From: Emticicia sp. BO119
GTDB taxonomy: Bacteria; Bacteroidota; Bacteroidia; Cytophagales; Spirosomataceae
DNA: 64,000 bases
Reading direction: 5' to 3'
NCBI RefSeq assembly: GCF_013912375.1
Contig: NZ_JACETV010000010.1
Location: 62,001-126,000, forward strand
Shown piece by piece: positions 17,121-24,146 of the stretch. Under the pieces are notes generated by a model. The model saw only the letters and a program-made list of their open reading frames with translations, was not told where the DNA came from and searched no databases. The position numbers were made by a program, and so were the translations under genes. Each line of letters begins with the position of its first letter. Position 1 is the first letter of the stretch.

Positions 17121-18725
17121 TTATGTCTGAATCACGCCCACATTATAGCGTTTAGTCAGAGGGGCATGGTTTGCCGCTTCTATTCCTGTGGAAATAATTT
17201 TTCGGGTTTCTAATGGATCAATAACACCATCAACCCAAAGGTTTGCTGCGGCATAATATGGACTTAACTGGGAATTGTACTTGTCAGTTATGGAGTTTAG
17301 AAGTTCCTTTTCTTTTTCTTCCGAAAGCTCCACACCTTTCGATTTTAATGCGGCTTCCTGAATCTGCAATAAGGTCTTTGCGGCAGAAGATCCACTCATA
17401 ACGGCCATCTGACCGGTGACCCAGGAATAAATTAACCGAGGATCATAAGCTTTACCACACATTGCATAATTACCAGCTCCATAAGAATTACCAACAATAA
17501 AAGTAAATTTAGGTACAACCGAATTAGCCATTGCGTTCACCATTTTAGCACCATCTTTAATAATTCCTCCATGCTCTGAGCGACTTCCAACCATAAAGCC
17601 TGTCACATCTTGCAAGAAAATCAGTGGAATTTTTTGCTGATTACAATTCATAATAAACCGAGCCGCTTTATCTGCAGAATCAGAATAGATTACACCACCC
17701 ATCTGCATTTCACCTTTTTTTGATTTAACAATTTTTCGCTGATTTGCTACAATTCCAACAGCCCAGCCATCAATTCTGGCCAGACCACAAAGAATAGTTT
17801 GCCCGAATCCTTTTTTATATTGATCAAATTCAGAATTGTCTACGAGCCTCTCTATAATATCAATCATATCATAGGGCTTCGCTCTATCTAATGGTAAAAT
17901 AGTATAGATCTCTTTCGGGTCTTTCAAAGGTAGGATCGACGTTTTTCTGTCGAATCCTGCTTTAACGTTATGTCCCATCTTATCAAAAATCTTTCTTATT
18001 TCATCAAGGCAAGCCGCATCATTTGGAAACTTGTTATCTGTTACCCCCGAAATTTCACAATGTGTAGTAGCTCCTCCTAAAGTTTCATTGTCTATCTCTT
18101 CACCAATTGAAGATTTAACCAGATAGGAGCCGGCCAAAAAAACTGAACCTGTGCCTTCGACAATCAGTGCATAATCTGACATAATAGGTAAATAAGCCCC
18201 ACCTGCTACACAACTACCCATAATGGCGGCAACCTGTGGAATACCCATTGATGACATCTGGGCATTGTTACGAAATATGCGTCCAAAATGCTCTTTATCA
18301 GGAAAAACATCTGCCTGCATAGGTAAATAAACTCCCGCTGAATCAACAAGGTATATAATTGGTAGATGATTTTCCATGGCAATCTCCTGAGCTCTGAGGT
18401 TTTTCTTGGCAGTAATCGGAAACCAGGCTCCGGCTTTAACGGTGGCATCATTTGACACAATCACACACATTTTCCCACTAACAGAGCCAATACCACACAC
18501 AACCCCACCGTTAGGGCAGCCACCATCCTCCTCATACATACCTTCGCCAGCAAATATCCCGAATTCCGTAAATTCTCTGTCTTTATCAATCAGGTATTCA
18601 ATTCTTTCCCAGGCAGTCATTTTCCCTTTGGCCTTATGTGCCTGAATTTTTTTTAAACCACCGCCCAGTTTTATTTGTTTTTTCTTTAGATTCAATTCCT
18701 CTAATAACGATTCCAGATTTAGCAT
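17121..18725 (-). CDS. Acyl-CoA carboxylase carboxyltransferase (beta) subunit, methylcrotonyl-/propionyl-CoA type
   Basis: Transfers carboxyl from carboxybiotin to an acyl-CoA. From the ATG at 18725 the protein is 534 residues, the usual length for methylcrotonyl-CoA carboxylase beta; the longer reading to 18785 adds 20 residues outside the conserved start. Crotonase-fold halves are visible: GKMTAWERIEYLIDKDREF, NDATVKAGAWFPITAKKNLR, YLVDSAGVYLPMQ, MGSCVAGGAYLPIMSD, then FLQDVTGFMVGSRSEHGG and GNSYGAGNYAMCGKAYDPR. The divergent neighbours (acyl-CoA dehydrogenase, HMG-CoA lyase, crotonase) make leucine degradation the best guess. The biotin-carboxylase/carrier subunit is not in the window. 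Confidence 0.87.
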   Translation of the reverse strand: MLNLESLLEELNLKKKQIKLGGGLKKIQAHKAKGKMTAWERIEYLIDKDREFTEFGIFAGEGMYEEDGGCPNGGVVCGIGSVSGKMCVIVSNDATVKAGAWFPITAKKNLRAQEIAMENHLPIIYLVDSAGVYLPMQADVFPDKEHFGRIFRNNAQMSSMGIPQVAAIMGSCVAGGAYLPIMSDYALIVEGTGSVFLAGSYLVKSSIGEEIDNETLGGATTHCEISGVTDNKFPNDAACLDEIRKIFDKMGHNVKAGFDRKTSILPLKDPKEIYTILPLDRAKPYDMIDIIERLVDNSEFDQYKKGFGQTILCGLARIDGWAVGIVANQRKIVKSKKGEMQMGGVIYSDSADKAARFIMNCNQQKIPLIFLQDVTGFMVGSRSEHGGIIKDGAKMVNAMANSVVPKFTFIVGNSYGAGNYAMCGKAYDPRLIYSWVTGQMAVMSGSSAAKTLLQIQEAALKSKGVELSEEKEKELLNSITDKYNSQLSPYYAAANLWVDGVIDPLETRKIISTGIEAANHAPLTKRYNVGVIQT

Positions 18726-18809
18726 AATATTTGATAAATTTCTTTTTAAGGCAAAATAATGATATAAATTCTTAATATTGAACAATTATTTTGTAAATAT
18801 GATAAATAG

Positions 18810-18852
18810 TTGTTAAAAAAATAATTAGTATTGCAACTAATTCTCAACAACC
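18810..18852. promoter_or_regulatory. Candidate operator in the divergent acyl-CoA catabolism promoter
   Basis: A perfect 7-bp inverted repeat AATTAGT-N6-ACTAATT (18824-18843) is flanked by GTTGTT (18810-18815) and AACAAC (18847-18852). It sits in the 139-base spacer between the carboxyltransferase and acyl-CoA dehydrogenase genes. Shape and site suit a TetR- or LacI-like regulator of both directions; no such regulator gene is adjacent. Confidence 0.45.
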
Positions 18853-18864
18853 AAAAATAAAGAT

Positions 18865-20016
18865 ATGACAGTTTTTGAATTAGATACAGATGAACAATTA
18901 GAAATGATTCGTCAAAGTGCCAAAGACTTTGCCGAAAATTATATCCGACCGCATGTTATGGAGTGGGATGAATCCCAGAAGTTTCCAGTCGAGCTTTTTC
19001 ATAAAATGGGTGAATATGGTTTTATGGGTGTTCTTGTTCCTGAAGCTTATGGTGGTTCGGGGCTTGGTTATCAGGAATATATCACTATTATTGATGAAAT
19101 TTCACAGGTCTGTGGATCTATTGGTTTGTCTGTGGCTGCCCATAATTCATTATGCACTAACCATATTCTGAGTTTTGCCAATGAAGAACAAAAACAAAAG
19201 AATCTCCCAAAACTGGCAAGTGGGGAATGGATTGGTGCTTGGGGTTTAACCGAAACAGGGACAGGGTCTGACGCAGGTGGTATGGCAACCACCGCAGTGA
19301 AAGACGGTGATTTCTTCATATTAAATGGCTCAAAGAATTTTATTACCCATGCGATCAGCTCAAATGTAGCAGTGGTGATTGCACGAACAGGAGAAAAAGG
19401 CGATTCTCATGGGATGACAGCTTTTGTCATTGAAAAAGGCACTCCAGGTTTTTCAGCGGGTAAAAAAGAAAATAAATTAGGTATGCGTGCCAGTGAAACT
19501 GCCTGCTTGTTTTTTGATAATTGCAAAGTGCATAAAGATAATATTTTAGGTAATGTTGGCGATGGATTCATTCAGTCTCTTAAGATTTTAGACGGAGGTC
19601 GTATATCTATTGCAGCACTTTCTTTAGGTATTGCCAAGGGCGCGTTGGAAGCAGCATTGAAATATGCTCAGGAAAGAGAACAATTCGGCAAAACCATCAT
19701 TAATTTTCAGGGAGTTAGCTTCAAACTGTCTGATATGGCCACAAAAATTGAGGCATCAGAACTCTTGACCCGAAAAGCGGGTTATTTGAAAGACACTGGT
19801 AAAAAGGTAACGAAACTTTCAGCTATGGCCAAATTATTTGCTTCTGAAACGGCAGTTGAAGTAGCTAATGAAGGGATTCAGATACATGGTGGATATGGCT
19901 ATACCAAAGATTTTCCGGCGGAAAAATATTATAGAGACGCTAAACTTTGTACAATAGGAGAGGGGACATCCGAAATTCAGAAAGTGGTAATTGCACGAGA
20001 GATTACCAGAAAATAA
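18865..20016 (+). CDS. Acyl-CoA dehydrogenase (short/branched-chain type)
   Basis: FAD enzyme of 383 residues introducing a 2,3 double bond into an acyl-CoA. It shows GFMGVLVPEAYGGSGLGYQE, WGLTETGTGSDAGGM, the flavin-binding FITHAISSNVAVVIART region, RISIAALSLGIAKGALE and IQIHGGYGYTKDFPAEKYYRD. The canonical catalytic Glu is present in IGEGTSEIQ, as in short-chain and most acyl-CoA dehydrogenases. Isovaleryl-CoA dehydrogenases have Ala there. The context favours leucine breakdown, but this residue favours a butyryl-, isobutyryl- or 2-methylbutyryl-CoA enzyme. First gene of a plus-strand run of three. Confidence 0.88.
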   Translation: MTVFELDTDEQLEMIRQSAKDFAENYIRPHVMEWDESQKFPVELFHKMGEYGFMGVLVPEAYGGSGLGYQEYITIIDEISQVCGSIGLSVAAHNSLCTNHILSFANEEQKQKNLPKLASGEWIGAWGLTETGTGSDAGGMATTAVKDGDFFILNGSKNFITHAISSNVAVVIARTGEKGDSHGMTAFVIEKGTPGFSAGKKENKLGMRASETACLFFDNCKVHKDNILGNVGDGFIQSLKILDGGRISIAALSLGIAKGALEAALKYAQEREQFGKTIINFQGVSFKLSDMATKIEASELLTRKAGYLKDTGKKVTKLSAMAKLFASETAVEVANEGIQIHGGYGYTKDFPAEKYYRDAKLCTIGEGTSEIQKVVIAREITRK

Positions 20017-20042
20017 ATATTTAAAGGCTATCTAATAGAGCA

Positions 20043-20873
20043 ATGAAGATAATAGAGTGTCCGAGAGATGCCATTCAGGGGCTTCATCATTTTATTCCGA
20101 CCAATAAAAAGATTGCTTATATCAATCAACTATTGGAAAGCAATCTTTTCGATACTATTGATTTTGGAAGTTTCGTTTCACCAAAAGCTATCCCGCAAAT
20201 GGCAGACACAAAAGGTGTCCTTTATGGTGGGAACCTTTTTGAAACAAAAACAAAACTATTAGCTATAATTGCCAATGAACGAGGAGCTGTGGAAGCATCA
20301 GTCTACCCGCAAATAACTTATTTAGGTTATCCATTTTCAGTTTCTGAAACTTTTCAGTTAAGAAATACTAATGTAACCATATCAGAATCTGTAGAAAGAG
20401 TAAAGGTCATTCAGGATATTTGTTCAAAAACTAATAAGGAATTGGTAATCTACATTTCAATGGGATTTGGAAACCCCTATGGTGATATATGGAATGCTGA
20501 AATTGTATTAGTTTGGATAGAGAAATTGAAACAATTAGGGATAAAAATATTCTCTCTCTCTGATACAGTAGGTGTGGCAACACCTGAGAGTATAAAATAC
20601 TTGTTTGAAAATCTGATACCTCAACACCCTGATTTAGAATTTGGTGCGCATCTGCACACTATACCTGATACCTGGAGAGAAAAAGTTGAGAGTGCCTATA
20701 ATGCTGGATGCAGAAGATTTGATGGAGCCATATTAGGCTTTGGGGGATGTCCCATGGCTGCTGATGAACTGGTAGGCAATATGCCTACCGAAAATTTATT
20801 ATCTTTTGCCGGAAATGCTGAGACAGAAAAAATTGAATTACTAAAAATAGCTTTTCAAAACATGATAAGTTAA
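20043..20873 (+). CDS. Hydroxymethylglutaryl-CoA lyase
   Basis: Cleaves HMG-CoA to acetoacetate and acetyl-CoA, the last step of leucine degradation. The 276-residue TIM-barrel protein is slightly short for the family (about 300). It has the N-terminal ECPRDAIQG (a variant of the usual GPRDGLQ, keeping the catalytic Arg), FGSFVSPKAIPQMADT, SDTVGVATPES, the metal-binding FGAHLHT, and the signature GAILGFGGCPMAADELVGNM with its catalytic Cys. The stop overlaps the next start in TAATG, implying coupled translation with the crotonase gene. Confidence 0.9.
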   Translation: MKIIECPRDAIQGLHHFIPTNKKIAYINQLLESNLFDTIDFGSFVSPKAIPQMADTKGVLYGGNLFETKTKLLAIIANERGAVEASVYPQITYLGYPFSVSETFQLRNTNVTISESVERVKVIQDICSKTNKELVIYISMGFGNPYGDIWNAEIVLVWIEKLKQLGIKIFSLSDTVGVATPESIKYLFENLIPQHPDLEFGAHLHTIPDTWREKVESAYNAGCRRFDGAILGFGGCPMAADELVGNMPTENLLSFAGNAETEKIELLKIAFQNMIS

Positions 20874-21697
20874 TGTATTTCTCTGAAAACGATATTGCTT
20901 CTTTTCCGAATGTTGTGTTTAAACTGATTAAAACGGAAATCAGACAGAATCTGTTTGTTATTACACTTAACAGACCTGAAAAACGAAATGCATTTACGCC
21001 GACTATGGTGAATGAAATTGCATTTGCATTAGCATTTGCGAATAGTAAAAGCGAAATCTGGTGTGTACTACTGGAGGCAGAGGGACCGGTTTTTTGTGCC
21101 GGAATGGACTTGAATGTATTTCAGAATCCTGAACTTGATAAAGTTAACGAAAGTTTGCCCAGACCATTAAAAGAAATAAATTTAGGAGATACGTTTAAAA
21201 ACTTCTACAAACCTTGTATTGCAAAAGTAAAGGGTGATGTACTGGCTGGAGGTTTTTTGCTGATTGGTGGTTGTACGTTTGTTATAGCTACGGAAAAAGT
21301 TAATTTTAGTCTGCCTGAAGTTCTGAGAGGAATTTTTCCGTTGCAGGTGATGGGTACCTTACTAAAAATTATGCCCCCAAGAAAAGCCTTGGAAATGTGT
21401 ATTTTAGGAAAAAAATATACTGCAAGAGAAGCATTGGAATTGGGTTTGGTAAGCCAGGTTTCTTCGGTAGATGGCATTGATGATAATACAGAAAATTTAA
21501 TCCAGACAATTATAAGTGGCTCACCTTTTGCAGTTAAAAAAGGTATTGAAGCATATCAAAGATTATCCGATATTCCTGAAAGCCAACAATATCAATACTT
21601 GTTGGGATTACTACAGGAAATTCGGAACTCTGAAGATGCAAAGGAGGGTATTAAGGCTTTTAATGAAAAAAGAAAGCCTACCTGGCGCAATCAATAG
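20873..21697 (+). CDS. Enoyl-CoA hydratase/isomerase (crotonase) family protein, likely methylglutaconyl-CoA hydratase
   Basis: Crotonase-fold protein of 274 residues, translationally coupled to HMG-CoA lyase. Visible motifs: ITLNRPEKRNAFTPTMVNEI, the oxyanion-hole strand FCAGMDLNVF, the second oxyanion segment AGGFLLIGGCTFVIA, and the PE motif in FSLPEVLRGIFP. The second conserved Glu of classical hydratases (in the GGxxE position) is replaced by Leu, so a standard two-glutamate hydratase mechanism is uncertain. From context it should hydrate 3-methylglutaconyl-CoA, between the carboxylase and lyase steps. Confidence 0.75.
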   Translation: MYFSENDIASFPNVVFKLIKTEIRQNLFVITLNRPEKRNAFTPTMVNEIAFALAFANSKSEIWCVLLEAEGPVFCAGMDLNVFQNPELDKVNESLPRPLKEINLGDTFKNFYKPCIAKVKGDVLAGGFLLIGGCTFVIATEKVNFSLPEVLRGIFPLQVMGTLLKIMPPRKALEMCILGKKYTAREALELGLVSQVSSVDGIDDNTENLIQTIISGSPFAVKKGIEAYQRLSDIPESQQYQYLLGLLQEIRNSEDAKEGIKAFNEKRKPTWRNQ

Positions 21698-21775
21698 GCC
21701 AAAACTTTTCAAAATTTTAATTTTCAGGAATATTTTTTGAAAGAAAGTATTTCAATTCTTACCTTTTTCCGCAAA

Positions 21776-21806
21776 TTTGCAGTCCGGAATTTTAATGTTA
21801 TTTTTG
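21776..21806 (+). promoter_or_regulatory. Bacteroidota promoter for the DinB-fold pair
   Basis: TTTG (21776-21779), 19 bases, TATTTTTG (21799-21806): exact match to the -33/-7 consensus. Transcription from about 21813 gives a short leader of about 15 bases to the ATG at 21829. Confidence 0.75.
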
Positions 21807-21828
21807 GCGAAAATTAAGAATAGTGCTT

Positions 21829-22293
21829 ATGAATCGTAACGAGCTTGAGAAAATTGTCGACAATCTGGATACAGTTTTTAGAGGAGATGCCTGGCATGGA
21901 CCATCAGTAATGGAGTTTATCAACTCAATGCCAATAAATGTTGTAGATGTGAAAAAAGCCTATTCAAAACACACTATTTGTCAGATTATCTATCATCTTG
22001 GGGTCTGGAGAAAGTTTGTACTGGAAAAACTAAATGGCAATATCAGGTTTGATTTGGTAAGTGATGAAGAAAACTATGGAAGTGAAGATGAGATTACAAA
22101 AGAAAACTGGCAGAACTTAGTAGAGCAATTAAAAAATAATCAGAGAGAATTACTCAGTAAACTTGATGAGTTTGATGATGAATTGCTGGTTAAATTAGTT
22201 CCAGGCCAGGATTATGATTATTATAAATTATTGACAGGATTGATTCAGCATGATACTTATCATTTAGGGATGATTTGGGTTTTATGGGAATAA
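21829..22293 (+). CDS. DinB-fold protein (first of tandem pair)
   Basis: Small four-helix protein, 154 residues from the ATG at 21829 (a GTG two codons upstream lies between promoter and ATG). The DinB-like metal site is suggested by DAWHGPSVMEF, ICQIIYHLGVWRKFVL and the C-terminal HDTYHLGMIWVL. Members of this superfamily include thiol transferases such as bacillithiol S-transferase, but many have no known activity. The paralogue follows 44 bases later. Substrate not predictable. Confidence 0.75.
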   Translation: MNRNELEKIVDNLDTVFRGDAWHGPSVMEFINSMPINVVDVKKAYSKHTICQIIYHLGVWRKFVLEKLNGNIRFDLVSDEENYGSEDEITKENWQNLVEQLKNNQRELLSKLDEFDDELLVKLVPGQDYDYYKLLTGLIQHDTYHLGMIWVLWE

Positions 22294-22337
22294 TAAGGCA
22301 TATTTAAACGTTAGAAATAGAATTAGATATAAATATA

Positions 22338-22892
22338 ATGGAAGAATTACAAACTAAGGAAATAGACAGAATTAAAACTTTATTGAACGCCGCTTTTCAT
22401 GGGGGCTCTTGGCATGGGCCGTCTGTATTAGAGAATGTGAAAGATATAAAGCCTAAAACTGCTGGCAACCGTCAGAAAGGAATTCATACTATTGCAGAGT
22501 TAGTTTATCACATGACAACATGGAGAATTTTTGCCTTAAAGAAAATTCAGGGCGATGCTGATTTTGACATTAAAACTGAAAAGCAAAATTGGGGAAATCT
22601 AAAGGAAATCGATGAATTTGAATGGGAAACGCTTCAAATGGAATTGACTCTGAGTCATGACGAACTGATTAGCAGCCTCGAAGATAAAACTGATAATTTT
22701 CTGGCTGAAATAGTTCCAGGCAGTGAGTATGATTTTTATACACTTCTACATGGTATTATAAACCATGATTTATATCATAACGGACAGATTGGTATTCTGA
22801 AAAAAATGGCTCCTAAAGTAAGTAAGTTCGATGACGAGGACGATTCGAGAAGTAGCCGTTATTTCAATGAAGGGTTTGATGATGAGTACTGA
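22338..22892 (+). CDS. DinB-fold protein (second of tandem pair)
   Basis: A 184-residue paralogue of the preceding gene. The shared landmarks are GGSWHGPSVLENV, IAELVYHMTTWRIFALKKI and NHDLYHNGQIGILKKM, which place three histidines as in DinB/YfiT metal sites. It carries an extra acidic C-terminal tail of about 30 residues (FDDEDDSRSSR...). The tandem copies probably arose by duplication. Confidence 0.75.
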   Translation: MEELQTKEIDRIKTLLNAAFHGGSWHGPSVLENVKDIKPKTAGNRQKGIHTIAELVYHMTTWRIFALKKIQGDADFDIKTEKQNWGNLKEIDEFEWETLQMELTLSHDELISSLEDKTDNFLAEIVPGSEYDFYTLLHGIINHDLYHNGQIGILKKMAPKVSKFDDEDDSRSSRYFNEGFDDEY

Positions 22893-22916
22893 TAACTAAA
22901 AAAATATGGCGAAAAC

Positions 22917-22948
22917 TTGGAAATGTATAAATGTTTCTTATAATTTTG
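22917..22948 (+). promoter_or_regulatory. Promoter for the orphan membrane protein gene
   Basis: TAATTTTG at 22941-22948 matches the -7 consensus TAnnTTTG exactly; TTGG at 22917-22920, 20 bases upstream, is a partial -33. The start codon is at 22984. Confidence 0.55.
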
Positions 22949-22983
22949 AATAAAATTAAATTCACACACAAATTTATACGGCC

Positions 22984-23715
22984 ATGTTTCAAATCACCAG
23001 GTGGGCAGCAAAGCACCCCACACTTGTTCGCTTCATTATTCTCCCTATATTATTTTATATCCAATGCCGGATGGCGTTTGTTTTAGGGGCAGAAATGTTT
23101 TTTCAAGGCACCATTTTTACCATTGCCTTTTTCCTGACAATGGTCGTAATTAATGTTGGTGTATGTCTTGCTTATCCTTTTAATGCTAAAGAATTAATCC
23201 ATAGATTTTATTACAGGCTTAAAGTTATGCAATTGGTGGCGTGCATATCTGCTGCTGCATTATGGGGATTTATCGGCAATCAAACCGCTGCTTATTTTGA
23301 GCATGTCCGATTAGCTGAATTAAACATAAAACCAACTTATAGCTATCCCTTTTCGGTTTTAGCAGTTACCCTAAGCAATTCAACCCTTGAAGAAAGGGAA
23401 AGCTCGATGCTGACCACCAAATCAGTATTTAAGAACTACTTCAAAAACGCAATCGCGAAAATAAAAAAATCAACTTTGTTCAGACCTAATCCGAAAGCAG
23501 ATCAGGCTACAAAAATCCTGTTAATTATTTTAGGGATAATTTTGCTTGGAGCCGGAATTGTAGTACTTGTTTGCGGTATCCAATGTGGAAGTGCTGGAGG
23601 AGGGGTTGCCCTTGGAGTAATTGGTGGCTTAGCACTTTTGGGGTTGGGAATCTGGGCACTTGTAGGTGGATTCAGAAAAGCAATAAGAATGATGAAAAGA
23701 CCTGTAGTAAATTAA
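22984..23715 (+). CDS. Unrecognised multi-spanning membrane protein
   Basis: A 243-residue protein I do not recognise. Hydrophobic segments lie at about residues 16-35, 38-62 and 78-98, and a glycine-rich pair at about 177-235 (LLIILGIILLGAGIVVLVCG, then GVALGVIGGLALLGLGIWAL). Between them is a soluble, probably periplasmic or cytoplasmic loop of about 75 residues. It has its own promoter and a strong terminator, so it is a single-gene unit. No catalytic motif is visible. Confidence 0.65.
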   Translation: MFQITRWAAKHPTLVRFIILPILFYIQCRMAFVLGAEMFFQGTIFTIAFFLTMVVINVGVCLAYPFNAKELIHRFYYRLKVMQLVACISAAALWGFIGNQTAAYFEHVRLAELNIKPTYSYPFSVLAVTLSNSTLEERESSMLTTKSVFKNYFKNAIAKIKKSTLFRPNPKADQATKILLIILGIILLGAGIVVLVCGIQCGSAGGGVALGVIGGLALLGLGIWALVGGFRKAIRMMKRPVVN

Positions 23716-23728
23716 CAGAAAAGCATAA

Positions 23729-23766
23729 ATATGAAAAATGGGCTTTTCAGAGCCCATTTTTCATAT
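23729..23766. terminator. Perfect 16-bp hairpin terminator
   Basis: ATATGAAAAATGGGCT (23729-23744), loop of six, AGCCCATTTTTCATAT (23751-23766). The T-run lies inside the stem. It sits after the membrane-protein gene and after the broken minus-strand gene, so it can act in both directions. Confidence 0.85.
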
Positions 23767-23781
23767 GCAATAAGTTCATTT

Positions 23782-24009
23782 CTAATAACTTAGTATCAAT
23801 TCTTCAACAAGTTTTTGTTCTTCTTCATTCAGGTATTTTGAGGCACTTAAATAGCTTAAAGAATTCAGCATTTTTCCTTTACCAAGTTCAGTACTAGGAT
23901 TGCTAATATAAGAGGCGAGTATAAAAGGCAATGGTTTTAAATCTCTTCTTTCTCACCATTTTTCAATTAAGGCTTTTAGTATCAGGTTTTGATTTTCTAA
24001 GACATTCAT
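23782..24009 (-). pseudogene. Small gene interrupted by an in-frame TGA
   Basis: Reading the minus strand from the ATG at 24009 gives 18 codons (MNVLENQNLILKALIEKW), a TGA at 23955-23953, then 56 further open codons (ERRDLKPLPFILASYI... EEEQKLVEELILSY) to a TAG at 23784-23782. The composition on both sides looks like normal, mostly helical protein in one frame. The most likely reading is a recent nonsense mutation in a small gene of about 75 residues; a sequencing error or recoding is possible. Family not recognised. The second part has no good ATG until GKGKM. Confidence 0.6.
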
Positions 24010-24146
24010 TCTTTTTATCCTTCTTTAATACTTGATTTTATCAGAGATATAATGCGAGGCAATAAAAAATAAAAGCTTTAAACTCATTAGCTTCCTTCAA
24101 ACTTTGCATTCATACCTTTAGAGCATAACTATAGTATTACTCCATA

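Larger units (their letters stand above)
23716..24146. other. 431-base spacer holding a terminator and a small broken gene
   Basis: Between the convergent membrane-protein and GH65 genes. It contains the hairpin at 23729-23766 and the interrupted 76-codon reading frame at 23782-24009 (both described separately). The remaining 137 bases before the GH65 stop show nothing I can support. Confidence 0.6.

Noticed and set aside
18865-20016. Naming the dehydrogenase isovaleryl-CoA dehydrogenase
   Set aside because: Context suggests it, but the canonical Glu in IGEGTSEIQ argues for another acyl-CoA dehydrogenase type, so a general name was kept.
23571-23897. 108-codon plus-strand frame
   Set aside because: It overlaps the end of the membrane-protein gene in another frame and crosses the 16-bp terminator hairpin.
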